From an uncultured Prevotellaceae bacterium (GTDB lineage: Bacteria; Bacteroidota; Bacteroidia; Bacteroidales; Bacteroidaceae): a stretch of 64,000 bases of DNA. The translations under genes and the position numbers were made by a program. Below, piece by piece: positions 33,801-41,670 of the stretch (position 1 is its first letter; every line of letters starts with the position of its first letter). The DNA lies in contig CADBAG010000005.1 in assembly GCA_902792635.1 (NCBI GenBank), positions 1,255-65,254 on the forward strand. Reading direction: 5' to 3'. The notes under the pieces are model-generated. The model had not been told where the DNA came from and did no database searches. It was given only the letters and a program-made list of their open reading frames with translations.

Positions 33801-35610
33801 CATGGTTCTCGGGGGAGTTCTGCATCATGTTCACACCTGGGAAGGAGCCGGTGAGCTGCGTCCAGCCGTTGCCCTGACAGATGTAGGCATACAGCTTCGG
33901 ACTTGTAGTATAGATGCACACTCGCCTTCCGTTGAGCTGAATGGTCGATGTGGTGCTGTTGGCAACGCTGTCGGCAGCCGTTGTCGTCTCGTCATTGGCC
34001 GTGTCGGTCCATCGGGCTGGTGTCGTCGTGACATTCACATAATTATTATATGTGTCGGCGGCATCGGCACTGATATAGAAATTGAAGTTCTTACCACTGG
34101 CGACCTTCACCCATTTGGCACCGTCGGAAAGCGTATCGTTTATAGCCTTGTCATTGATTTCACCAAAGGTCATAAACACCTTGCTGCTGCTGTTGCCAGC
34201 CACCTCGGCGAAATAGCCGTCGCCATCATCAGGGTCGTAGCCGTTTTTAGTGATGCGGCTCATGTTGTCGATGCCTGCTGCCTTGCGCGCCATAATGAGT
34301 TTCTCCAGCGTCGGGCGCATGCTTGGGTCGAGCCAGTGCTTGAAGTATATGCATGGTGTTCCGGGCATGCCGAGGATGTAGGCGTTGGCGGCAAGGACAT
34401 TGGCCGTGACCATATTGTCGGCATTTTTCATCGACAGGTCATAACGCGGATAATAAGTATCATGGTTGTCGACAAAGGTTACGGCATATCGTGAGAGAGC
34501 GCGGTCGGAGATAAGCGGGGTATTGGTTCTCTTCCCGGAGGCGTCGAGCGTGAAGGCTCCCGTCCGCTGGCTGAAGTCGCTGTTCTTGAAGCCTTGTGTC
34601 ATCACAGAGAAATGCATTGGGAAGTCAAAGGCGGCATTGTATCGGGTGATTTTCTGCTTCCCGTCCACCGTTGTGGTGTCGGTCCAGTGGTTGAGCCACC
34701 ACTTCACCTCATTGAAATTGCCGTCGAAGACCTCACCGACCGAGAAGCGCGGCTTAGCCGACTTGTTGTAGTCTACGAGGTGCTTAGGAAGGAATCCTCT
34801 TGCCATATCATAACGGAAGCCCGAATAGCCCAGTCCGTCCGTGCTATCAAGGAGGAACTTCTCATAGGCCTTTATAGTGTTCTGAACGTTGGAGCTACGA
34901 TGGTCCAGGTCACGTGCCCCATCAAACGACTCACAGGTCTGCCGGTCTACTGACGAGCATGTCTCCTCACCGTATGCCGACAACGACATCTTGGTGTCAG
35001 TCAATGAGTTCAGATAGTCGAGATAAGCCTTGGTGGCTCCGCCATCATCGTCATTGAGCACGTCGGATGATGTAAAGTGGTAGTCTGTTCCCTTGTAAGT
35101 CTCCGTCGGGAACGAGAGCAAATCGGTCTGATTGATGGATGAACGGTGGTTGATGACCACATCCTCTATTATTCCGGTACCCTTAGCCTTGTAGGCGGCA
35201 ATCATCGCCTTCAGTTTGTCCTGGGAGCCGAAGCAGGAGTTGTGGTCGAAGTAATAGTACGGCATATAGCCCATGGTACGGCTGCCCTGGTACGGCATGC
35301 CGCCACTCTGTGGAACCCAAATCAGGTCGAAGTACTTGGAATACTGTGCTACGGTATCCGCACTGCCAAGCTTCTCCCATGAGGACTCATCGAAGGAGCC
35401 CCAATAGAAGCCTTGCAGCATGACACCACCGTAGTGGGCAGGCCATCCGCTGACAGCTTCAGCTGTCTTTTCATCTGCATTAGTCTGGTCAGCCGGTTCC
35501 ACCTGTACTGATGCGACATCATTAATCTCTGCCATTGCCATTTGCACGACACTCAGCAGCAAGAATAAGATGACGATACGTGGTCGTAAACGTTTGTATA
35601 TCATATGCAA
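30811..35610 (-). CDS. secreted multi-module GH13 alpha-amylase
   Basis: 1,599 residues with signal peptide. The catalytic domain (about 55-480) keeps all four GH13 regions: EDVVINH (149-155), GFRYDMARG with nucleophile Asp268, VGEVFD with acid/base Glu293, and FVDNHDT with Asp384. About six tandem CBM26-like starch-binding modules follow, at roughly 562-635, 705-795, 850-960, 987-1080, 1097-1190 and 1213-1310. They are recognised by motifs such as VYFENTIGWYNPKITVW, VYFRNKQNWSKVYVYTY and IYFHNSVGWNEPHLWAW. A further domain and a type IX sorting tail (FNLAGQRV, HKFILNK) end the protein. It should hydrolyse alpha-1,4-glucan at the cell surface. It is first in the three-gene operon, with a consensus promoter 99 bases upstream. 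Confidence 0.92.
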   Translation of the reverse strand: MHMIYKRLRPRIVILFLLLSVVQMAMAEINDVASVQVEPADQTNADEKTAEAVSGWPAHYGGVMLQGFYWGSFDESSWEKLGSADTVAQYSKYFDLIWVPQSGGMPYQGSRTMGYMPYYYFDHNSCFGSQDKLKAMIAAYKAKGTGIIEDVVINHRSSINQTDLLSFPTETYKGTDYHFTSSDVLNDDDGGATKAYLDYLNSLTDTKMSLSAYGEETCSSVDRQTCESFDGARDLDHRSSNVQNTIKAYEKFLLDSTDGLGYSGFRYDMARGFLPKHLVDYNKSAKPRFSVGEVFDGNFNEVKWWLNHWTDTTTVDGKQKITRYNAAFDFPMHFSVMTQGFKNSDFSQRTGAFTLDASGKRTNTPLISDRALSRYAVTFVDNHDTYYPRYDLSMKNADNMVTANVLAANAYILGMPGTPCIYFKHWLDPSMRPTLEKLIMARKAAGIDNMSRITKNGYDPDDGDGYFAEVAGNSSSKVFMTFGEINDKAINDTLSDGAKWVKVASGKNFNFYISADAADTYNNYVNVTTTPARWTDTANDETTTAADSVANSTTSTIQLNGRRVCIYTTSPKLYAYICQGNGWTQLTGSFPGVNMMQNSPENHVTTETITGQDGKSRQYHIIEVYSTDYLNIVLSTGDLNAQGQGINQTNDITGLTDNDVYLTFTQGDESVSNGKIATYANITEEVTGNVKNDSVYAGYDIGTHSVYFENTIGWYNPKITVWNGGDNGAKTYFTSGGTDHSQALTTVVMGNKPYYVWNYTGDETSQPTSVIFSSGSPAPQSVSIPFEDNSVYELSVTSKDASGQYDLERTTSADKWGRAAGNSVPAKAFAATAKARTVLRRAEGAGTKKTLTVYFLNSVNIANVHAYAWYDHKYIDDDETKTPVSWPNFGGAWPGVAMYLRPEKQGGYNIYSCTFTEDANGLLPDKIIFNSGGTGYGDDKKHGFQSENIANPTDGFIYELTTTGGAANNDGNMVYKQKDEAVKYNKPYSIYFKNNGMTDPGIWWWGNETYAATDLKGSATTNVDYSNRPSMTKMTVKGYDLYGYSFPMTVAPAQIKIEDKQGNGTAIDGADFHDEYVYTDKNTFVPLSEYKETSAEKTYTVYFRNKQNWSKVYVYTYSPELAGGWPGTEITTVDKNHDGIPLYKWTYTTDDPTFTLPTKLIFNNGTGGTSSQSLDLDFVDNKVYVLSAKTEQGKYELDEVNSKPYSDYKENIKFTIYFHNSVGWNEPHLWAWNNSGNFTGGEWSKKPAMTKTKLNNKDVWAWTYDPDHLPDGYTAVNGLPTMVIFAAADQPQSDKLDYKEGGVYKLSVTDKTNGDNTGSKHKLAEGSGQEDKEMQFLNRLYTRYVRDGVISTLCLPFDLTTAELSAMKLRVYDLASADAVVDKNSTSTDGLLSFHRVRNVKAFHPYIFINNSSTSGRIFNSKIISRKEWQWPSPEKTLGDLKKTVGDWTLQGNLVPDVVKTNSTGDGKTTYFGYAESTQSFIQMKKGKAFVPASACYFTLPTEKVKKAGYRFEGGDLSDTDNAQTTGAKHFVVTLDDDSSTADVYVYGDGTSVATAINGITAGPAPVEDAPTFNLAGQRVNKDYRGVVIQNGHKFILNK

Positions 35611-35708
35611 GATACTAATATATTATTTTTAAAGAGTATGTCAGCTAAAATACTATTATGTTTATATGCTTCGATAAAAAACACATATCGATAGGCTGTC
35701 TTTATGCA

Positions 35709-35739
35709 CAAAGATAAACACTTTTATTGAAACTGCAAA
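35709..35739 (-). promoter_or_regulatory. promoter of the starch operon
   Basis: On the minus strand TTTG (35739-35736), 19 bases, TATCTTTG (35716-35709). Predicted start is near 35703, giving an untranslated leader of about 93 bases. Confidence 0.7.
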
Positions 35740-35770
35740 CAAATTTTTTATTATTTTTAAAAAAGGATCA

Positions 35771-35784
35771 TGCAAACGTTTGAC
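35771..35784. promoter_or_regulatory. LacI-family-like operator upstream of the starch operon
   Basis: TGCAAACGTTTGAC contains the 10-bp palindrome CAAACGTTTG with a central CG, the hallmark of LacI/GalR-family operators. It lies about 68-81 bases upstream of the predicted start, a position better suited to activation or looping than to simple blockage. No such regulator is encoded in the window. Confidence 0.5.
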
Positions 35785-36450
35785 ATTACCATGCCTGAAT
35801 ATCACTGTAACTATTCGTCGAATTCATTTTGGCCTGCATGAGTGCTGTGGGGACAAAGCTATATTGATATGAGGTGACGCATCTCCAGTGCAGTGAAGGG
35901 CTTTATGCCCTTTCCTGCACTGACACGTCCCGACCTCGTCACTTTTTTCTTGAGATCCAGTGCTGCCCTTGATTATCAGACTTTTCACGCAGAGCCGCAG
36001 AGCTGATACGTGTGAGAGGCTGAGATCGCTGAGAGGCCTTCGGTCTATGTGGAGAAACAGTGTTGGTGCATCTCTGTGAACTCCACTCAAGACCGAAGGT
36101 CTCTCTGCTTGCTCTAATTCTCAGAAGCAAGAACTCCGCGGCTCAATTATCTCCGCGGCTCCGCGAGAAAATATACGCCGCTGCGAGAATCGACTTGCAT
36201 CCTTAGGATCCGTGTGAAAAATTCTTTTGTGACCTTCGTGTCTTTCGTGGACAAAAAAATGCTCACACGGGTTTCCACCCCTGCCGCGTAGCGAAGCGTA
36301 GCCATCCTTAAAATCCTTAGGATCCGTGTGAAAAGAAAACAGGGCAGGGATAAGCCCCGCCCCAACGAGGGGAATGGCAGAATAGTTACTGTGCAACGCT
36401 CGTGAATAAAAAATATAAAAATCGGCTGCTTTTCTTTCTTCTGTCAATAA
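35785..36450. repeat. gene-free stretch with decayed dispersed repeats
   Basis: No credible gene. It contains a hairpin built on CAGTGCAG...CTGCACTG around AAGGGC/GCCCTT (about 35890-35923), two copies of TCCTTAGGATCCGTGTGAAA (about 36200 and 36321), CTTCGTGTCTTTCGTGGAC (about 36234-36252, related to the repeat at 56910-57078), and CCGCGGCTC duplications near 36136 and 36151. Short open frames here follow repeat sequence and are not supported. Confidence 0.55.
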
Positions 36451-36457
36451 TCTTTTG

Positions 36458-36465
36458 TAACTTTA
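36458..36465 (+). promoter_or_regulatory. promoter -7 element of the 36.5-kb operon
   Basis: TAACTTTA, one base from consensus, 34 bases ahead of ATG 36500. Confidence 0.45.
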
Positions 36466-36499
36466 CGGGAAATTATAGACATCTATATCAGAGACGACG

Positions 36500-36697
36500 A
36501 TGGAAGTAGAAGAATATCGCAACAAGATCTTAGACATCTTGCTCAACGCCAAAGATGACGAGGGTAATACACGACTGACAGAGAAAGTCGCGCACGACCT
36601 CGCAGAGGAGTTCTCCGACCAGGAACTGCTCGATGGAATGGACTTCAATACGCCTGAGGAGGTAGCCGAGATGCTGCTCGAGTCAGGGCTTGATTAA
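36500..36697 (+). CDS. 65-residue acidic helical protein
   Basis: Small acidic protein (EEYRNKILDILLNAKDDEG, LAEEFSDQELLDGMDF, EEVAEMLLESGLD), predicted to be mainly helical, with no signal peptide and no cysteines. Function not known. The stop is 16 bases before the sigma factor ATG, so the two are co-expressed. A partner or modulator of the sigma factor is possible from position alone. Confidence 0.75.
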   Translation: MEVEEYRNKILDILLNAKDDEGNTRLTEKVAHDLAEEFSDQELLDGMDFNTPEEVAEMLLESGLD

Positions 36698-36713
36698 TCA
36701 TAAACATGACGCT

Positions 36714-37340
36714 ATGGAAAACGATCAGAAAACAATAAATAAGCTTATCCGAGACAACCAGGGCTTTGTCATCAGCATTGCACAGCAATATAAGCACCGC
36801 GGACTGGATATGGAAGACCTCATCAGTGAGGGTAACATTGGAATGCTCTCAGCCGCCAAGTCGTTCGATGTCTCACGTGGAAAGAACTTTGCGACCTATG
36901 CTGCTCCTTTCATTCGAGATGCCATTGGCAAGGCTATCGAGCAGTTGGGTGGTATCTATCGGGTGCCACGCGATGCGAGCAACCCGACCCTTGAGAAGAA
37001 GCGCTCACGCGCACTGTCTATCGATGCGCCTGTGGGCGGAAGCAATGAGTTGAGCTTGGCAAAGGTTATCCCTGACCAGAGCGCTCCCGATCCTGAGAAG
37101 GAACTTCAGAAGGGTATTCTTGAGAAGGAGTTGAAGACTATCCTCACCGATCTTCAAGAGCGCGACCGCCATGTCGTCCAACGCTTCTATGGCATTGGTG
37201 TGGAGCCTCGCACCATGGCAGAGATTGGTGCTGAGATGGGGTTGAAGCGCGAGCGTGTGAGACAGATTCGTGACCATGCCGTGAGAGCCATCATCAAGAA
37301 GACACATGATGTGAAGCTGAAAGATTACTTGAAAAGTTAG
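36714..37340 (+). CDS. short sigma-70 family factor
   Basis: A 208-residue RNA polymerase sigma factor containing regions 2, 3 and 4. Region 2 is DLISEGNIGMLSAAKSFDVSRG and FATYAAPFIRDAI. Region 3 is IYRVPRDASNP through LSIDAPVGG. Region 4 ends in TMAEIGAEMGLKRERVRQIRDHA, the helix-turn-helix that reads the -33 element. It is shorter than the Bacteroidetes primary factor (about 287 residues) and has a divergent linker, so it is better taken as an alternative or paralogous factor. ATG 36714 is chosen because the frame upstream overlaps the previous gene and the conserved sequence starts here. Confidence 0.88.
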   Translation: MENDQKTINKLIRDNQGFVISIAQQYKHRGLDMEDLISEGNIGMLSAAKSFDVSRGKNFATYAAPFIRDAIGKAIEQLGGIYRVPRDASNPTLEKKRSRALSIDAPVGGSNELSLAKVIPDQSAPDPEKELQKGILEKELKTILTDLQERDRHVVQRFYGIGVEPRTMAEIGAEMGLKRERVRQIRDHAVRAIIKKTHDVKLKDYLKS

Positions 37341-37346
37341 TTCACG

Positions 37347-37526
37347 GCCCTCTCCCAAACCCTCCCCCCACCCAGGGGGAGGGCGAGATCACCGGGCAAG
37401 CATCATTTCGCTCATCACTTTATCAATTACACATTTAATACTAAAGATAGAAGCTCATACCCCCAAGGTATTACTAAGCATATCACTCCCCTCCCCTGGA
37501 TGGGGGAGGGGCACGGGGTGGGGCCC
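37347..37526. repeat. 180-bp spacer element with C/G-run inverted ends
   Basis: The left end (GGCCCTCTCCCAAACCC, then CCCTCCCCC-loop-GGGGGAGGG) and the right end (CCCCTCCCC-loop-GGGGAGGGG, then GGGGTGGGGCCC) are imperfect mirror complements. They bracket about 100 bases of plain sequence and fill the gap between the sigma factor and the phosphoesterase. This is a dispersed palindromic repeat type. Confidence 0.65.
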
Positions 37527-37531
37527 ACATT

Positions 37532-38086
37532 ATGAAATATTTTCTTCTTTCCGACATACACGGGTCACTCACCCGACTGAAACAAGTATTGGATATCTAC
37601 CATAAGGAGCAATGCGATATGCTGCTGCTCATGGGAGACGTCCTTAACTATGGTCCACGCAACGGACTGCCAGAGGGGCTCGACGCACGAGGGGTTGCCG
37701 ATGCGCTGAATCCCATGAAAGATGAGATTGTAGCCGTGCGAGGCAACTGCGACTCTGAGGTCGACCAGATGCTCCTCCAGTTCCCTATCATGGCGACCTA
37801 CTCATTGCTCGTGGATGAAGGACGAAAGATCCTGCTCACCCACGGCCACGTCTACAACAAACAGACATTGCCCCCGGGTAATTTCGATGCCGTCATCTAT
37901 GGACATACCCACCTGTGGGAACTATCAAGGATCACTAATGAAGGCGGACATAGCACGCTCATCTGCAACACAGGCTCCATCACCTTCCCAAAAGGAGGCA
38001 AGGAACCAACGTTTGGCATCTTGGACAATGGAACCATCTCCATCCGCAACCTTGACAACCAAGTGCTTGCGGAAGAAAAGATATAA
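37532..38086 (+). CDS. YfcE/MJ0936-type phosphodiesterase
   Basis: A 184-residue metallophosphoesterase. The dimetal motifs are SDIHGS, LLLMGDVLNYGPR, VRGNCDSE, LTHGHVYN and YGHTHLWEL, spaced as in E. coli YfcE. It hydrolyses phosphodiesters in vitro in relatives; the physiological substrate is not known. It stands after the repeat element and 52 bases before the NfnAB-like fusion. Confidence 0.9.
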   Translation: MKYFLLSDIHGSLTRLKQVLDIYHKEQCDMLLLMGDVLNYGPRNGLPEGLDARGVADALNPMKDEIVAVRGNCDSEVDQMLLQFPIMATYSLLVDEGRKILLTHGHVYNKQTLPPGNFDAVIYGHTHLWELSRITNEGGHSTLICNTGSITFPKGGKEPTFGILDNGTISIRNLDNQVLAEEKI

Positions 38087-38138
38087 TAACCTCTCCACCC
38101 CAAACATAAAAAAATGAACTAACAAAACCAGAAGCATT

Positions 38139-40493
38139 ATGAATAAGATTCTCAAAAAGACCCAGTTCTCCGAAAAGGTCTATTATCTTGAGGTAGAAGC
38201 ACCGCTCATTGCAAAGAGTTGCAAACCGGGCAACTTCATCATCGTCCGCGTAGATAGTCACTCTGAGCGTGTGCCTTATACCATCGCCAAGAGTGACCCC
38301 AAGGCTGGTACTTTAGGCCTCGTCATTCAAGAGGTGGGCCTTTCCTCTACAAAGCTATGCGAGCTCCCAGAGGGTGCCTATGTCCAAGACATCGTCGGGC
38401 CACTCGGCACGCCCTCAAAGATTGAGAAATATGGTACCGTGGTATGCGCCGGAGGCGGCATAGGCATTGCCGCTATCCTCCCGATCCTCACGGCACTTCA
38501 TAATGCAGGCAACAGGGTTATCTCCGTCCTCGCAGGAAGAACCAAGAACCTCATCATTATGGAAGATGACGTCAGAGCCAACAGTGATGAGGTGATCATC
38601 ATGACCGATGATGGTTCTTATGGACAGAAAGGCGTCGTCACCGTTGGCGTAGAAGAGGTTATCAAGCGTGAGCATGTCGACAAAGTGCTCGCCATCGGTC
38701 CTCCAATGATGATGAAGTTCACTTCTCTTCTCGCCAAGAAATATAATATTCCCAACGATGTATCCCTCAACACCATCATGGTCGATGGTACGGGTATGTG
38801 TGGTGCCTGCCGCTTGACCATCGGTGGCAAGACACGTTTCGTCTGCATCGATGGACCGGAGTTCAATGGCGATGAGGTCGACTGGAATGAGATGACGAGC
38901 CGCATGAACACCTTCAAAGGCGTTGAGCGCGAGGAGATGCAGCACTGGGTTGACGAAGGTGAGCCAGACACAGGTGCAAAGCCGGAAGCAGAAGACCAGG
39001 TCGTAGCAAACAAAGAAGCCACAGCCTCGTATGCTAAAGAAGGCGACGATGCGCTCACAGACCGCAACGCCCCGTGGCGTGCAGACCTCCGCAAGGCCAT
39101 GAAACCAAAGGAGCGTATGGCTATCAAGCGCGTGCAGATGCCGGAGCTCGATCCCGTCTACCGCGCTACCACGCGCACGGAAGAAGTAAACAAAGGTCTC
39201 ACGAAGGAGATGGCAATCACGGAGGCTCACCGATGCCTCGACTGCGCCAAACCGTCGTGTGTCGAAGGATGCCCTGTACATATTCAGATTCCAGACTTTA
39301 TCAAGAACATTGAGCGAGACAATATCCTCGGAGCAGCTGCTGTCTTGCGCCAGACCTCTGCCCTACCCGCTGTCTGCGGCCGTGTCTGTCCACAGGAGAA
39401 GCAGTGCGAGAGCAAGTGTATCCATCTGAAGATGAACGAGCCCGCTGTGGCCATTGGCTATCTCGAGCGCTTCGCTGCCGACTATGAGCGTGAGCATGGT
39501 GACGGTAAACTGCCGCAGATAGCACCGGGCAATGGTATCAAGGTGGCTGTCGTAGGCAGTGGACCATCGGGACTGAGCTTTGCCGGTGACATGGTGAAGA
39601 AAGGCTTTGAGGTCTATGTCTTCGAGGCACTCCATGAGATTGGCGGTGTATTGAAATACGGTATCCCGGAGTTTCGTCTGCCCAACCGCATCGTGGATGC
39701 AGAGATTGAGACGCTCCGCCGCGAAGGCGTACATTTCCAGACCGATACGATCATCGGCAAGACTATCACTATTGAGGAACTGAAAGAGGCTGGCTTCAAA
39801 GGCTTCTTCGTAGGTTCAGGCGCCGGACTGCCTAACTTCATGGGCATCCCGGGTGAGAACCTCATCAACGTGATGTCATCAAACGAATACCTCACACGTG
39901 TGAACCTCATGGATGCAGCCAACCCCGAGACTGACACTCCTATTAATATAGGTAAGAAAGTGATTGTCGTAGGCGGAGGCAACACCGCTATGGACTCTTG
40001 CCGTACGGCTAAGCGTCTCGGCGCTGACGTGACCCTCGTCTATCGCCGTTCTGAGAAAGAGATGCCTGCTCGTATCGAAGAAGTGAAGCATGCCAAAGAG
40101 GAAGGTATCCATTTCCTCACGCTCCACAATCCGAAAGAATACCTTGCCGACGAGCAAGGGCGCGTGCGTGCAGCGGTGCTCGACGTGATGGAGCTCGGTG
40201 AGCCCGATGCCTCCAGTCGTCGCCGTCCGGTGCCGACTGGAGAGACGCAGACCTTAGACTGCGACCAGGTCATTGTAGCTGTCGGTGTGTCCCCGAACCC
40301 GCTCGTGCCAAAGTCTATTCCAGGCTTGGAGCTCGGCCGCAAGAACACAATCGTTGTGGGAGAAGACATGCAGTCATCCAAGCAGAATCTCTATGCCGGT
40401 GGTGACATCGTGCGTGGAGGCGCCACTGTGATCCTTGCCATGGGCGATGGCAGACGCGCTGCTGCTAACATGGCAAAACAATTGCTTGCATAA
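38139..40493 (+). CDS. NfnAB-like fusion: FNR-type subunit plus GltD-type subunit
   Basis: 784 residues. The N-terminal part (about 1-280) is an FAD/NAD-binding ferredoxin-reductase module of the dihydroorotate dehydrogenase electron-transfer type, with CGACRLTIGGKTRFVC (about 220-235) for a [2Fe-2S] cluster. After a linker (about 280-325) comes a GltD/NfnB-like part. It has cysteine clusters CLDCAKPSCVEGC and CGRVCPQEKQCESKC for [4Fe-4S] centres, the FAD loop VAVVGSGPSGLSFA and the NAD(P) loop VIVVGGGNTAMDSC. In Clostridia and Thermotoga the two subunits are separate and run flavin-based electron bifurcation between NADH, ferredoxin and NADPH. Bacteroidetes often carry them fused. Alternatives are a sulfide dehydrogenase-like or glutamate synthase accessory role. 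Confidence 0.9.
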   Translation: MNKILKKTQFSEKVYYLEVEAPLIAKSCKPGNFIIVRVDSHSERVPYTIAKSDPKAGTLGLVIQEVGLSSTKLCELPEGAYVQDIVGPLGTPSKIEKYGTVVCAGGGIGIAAILPILTALHNAGNRVISVLAGRTKNLIIMEDDVRANSDEVIIMTDDGSYGQKGVVTVGVEEVIKREHVDKVLAIGPPMMMKFTSLLAKKYNIPNDVSLNTIMVDGTGMCGACRLTIGGKTRFVCIDGPEFNGDEVDWNEMTSRMNTFKGVEREEMQHWVDEGEPDTGAKPEAEDQVVANKEATASYAKEGDDALTDRNAPWRADLRKAMKPKERMAIKRVQMPELDPVYRATTRTEEVNKGLTKEMAITEAHRCLDCAKPSCVEGCPVHIQIPDFIKNIERDNILGAAAVLRQTSALPAVCGRVCPQEKQCESKCIHLKMNEPAVAIGYLERFAADYEREHGDGKLPQIAPGNGIKVAVVGSGPSGLSFAGDMVKKGFEVYVFEALHEIGGVLKYGIPEFRLPNRIVDAEIETLRREGVHFQTDTIIGKTITIEELKEAGFKGFFVGSGAGLPNFMGIPGENLINVMSSNEYLTRVNLMDAANPETDTPINIGKKVIVVGGGNTAMDSCRTAKRLGADVTLVYRRSEKEMPARIEEVKHAKEEGIHFLTLHNPKEYLADEQGRVRAAVLDVMELGEPDASSRRRPVPTGETQTLDCDQVIVAVGVSPNPLVPKSIPGLELGRKNTIVVGEDMQSSKQNLYAGGDIVRGGATVILAMGDGRRAAANMAKQLLA

Positions 40494-40508
40494 ACATTAA
40501 TAATATAA

Positions 40509-41636
40509 ATGAGAAGAATTCTTTTTCTATTTTTATTCTTTACTCTGTCCATCGGCTCCTTTGCCCAGCGCAAGAAGCCGATGGGCTTAAAAGCGAAGGC
40601 AACTCAGGAAGTTCCTTCAGAAGGTCTGAAACTCTTTAAGTCGATGCTCCCGGCAACAGCCAAGGTGATGTTCATCGACAGTGTGGTCGTTCCCAAGAGC
40701 GACTTCCTTCGCCATGTGCCTCTCAGCAAAGAGTCAGGAGTAGTCATGTCAGCTGATACCCATGCCGATTTCCCCAATCAGATGGGCGTTTATGAGAATG
40801 GGCTCGGCGTAAGGAGAATCCTTGCCAAAGGCGACTCTGTACAATCACAACTGTATACGCAGACTAAACTCGGAGACAACTGGGGAGAAGATGCATTGAT
40901 AACCGATTTCAATGATCAGCTGTATTACAACCAGAACTATCCCTTCCTTGCCTCTGACGGTGTAACGCTCTATTTCTCTGCTGATGGCAATGAGAGCATG
41001 GGGGGAAGAGATATCTTCATGAGTTCGTTTGACTCAGACAAGGCTTCTTGGTATAAACCTCAGAACATGGGATTGCCGTTCAACTCCACAGCCAACGACT
41101 ACCTCTTAGCCATCGATGACCTCGATTCGTTGGGATGGCTTGTCACTGACCGCCGACAACCTAAAGGCAAGGTATGCATCTATACCTTCGTCCCCACGGA
41201 GACACGACAGAACTTCAACAGTGACAATCTTGATGACAAACAACTCTTGTCCTATGCCCGTCTGACCAGTATCAAATCAACGTGGCATTTCGGAGACCGT
41301 GAGGCTGCCATGAAACGCTTGGAAGAACTGAAAAAGAGAAATCAAGAGAAAGAAAACAACGGAACTGCTATGTCGTTCGTTATCAACGACCACACCGTGA
41401 TAACTTCTCCGTCGCAGTTCAAGAGCAACCGAAGTCGCCAACTCTACAAGCAGCTCGTAGAACTCCGTCAGATGGAGGCTTCCTTGCAAACGACTTTAGC
41501 TGCAAAACGTAAAGCCTATCATAACGGTGACAAGACAACTGCCAACTATATTCTGAAGGCTGAGGAGCAGCTGGAGCAATACCGGCACGACATCACGGAT
41601 ACTGAGAAGAACATCCGCTTAGCGGAATTACAATAA
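40509..41636 (+). CDS. exported PD40-type protein with coiled-coil tail
   Basis: A 375-residue protein with a signal peptide cut near SFAQ. The middle has WD40-like PD40 blades of the OmpA/PorE-associated kind: YPFLASDGVTLYFSADGNESMGGRDIFMSSFD and GLPFNSTANDYLLAID. The last 110 residues are charged and helical (REAAMKRLEELKKRNQEKE, AEEQLEQYRHD). There is no OmpA domain. It starts 15 bases after the flavoprotein gene. An envelope scaffold is the safest guess. Confidence 0.75.
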   Translation: MRRILFLFLFFTLSIGSFAQRKKPMGLKAKATQEVPSEGLKLFKSMLPATAKVMFIDSVVVPKSDFLRHVPLSKESGVVMSADTHADFPNQMGVYENGLGVRRILAKGDSVQSQLYTQTKLGDNWGEDALITDFNDQLYYNQNYPFLASDGVTLYFSADGNESMGGRDIFMSSFDSDKASWYKPQNMGLPFNSTANDYLLAIDDLDSLGWLVTDRRQPKGKVCIYTFVPTETRQNFNSDNLDDKQLLSYARLTSIKSTWHFGDREAAMKRLEELKKRNQEKENNGTAMSFVINDHTVITSPSQFKSNRSRQLYKQLVELRQMEASLQTTLAAKRKAYHNGDKTTANYILKAEEQLEQYRHDITDTEKNIRLAELQ

Positions 41637-41670
41637 CCAATAAAAACAAAACCACATTAAACAAACCATT

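Noticed and set aside
35824-36447. Short open frames in the gene-poor stretch after the starch promoter
   Set aside because: They follow decayed repeat sequence, overlap one another in several frames and have no recognisable start region.
40509-41636. PorE-type type IX secretion component
   Set aside because: PD40-like blades are present but the OmpA-like domain and lipobox of PorE are missing, so the more general description was kept.
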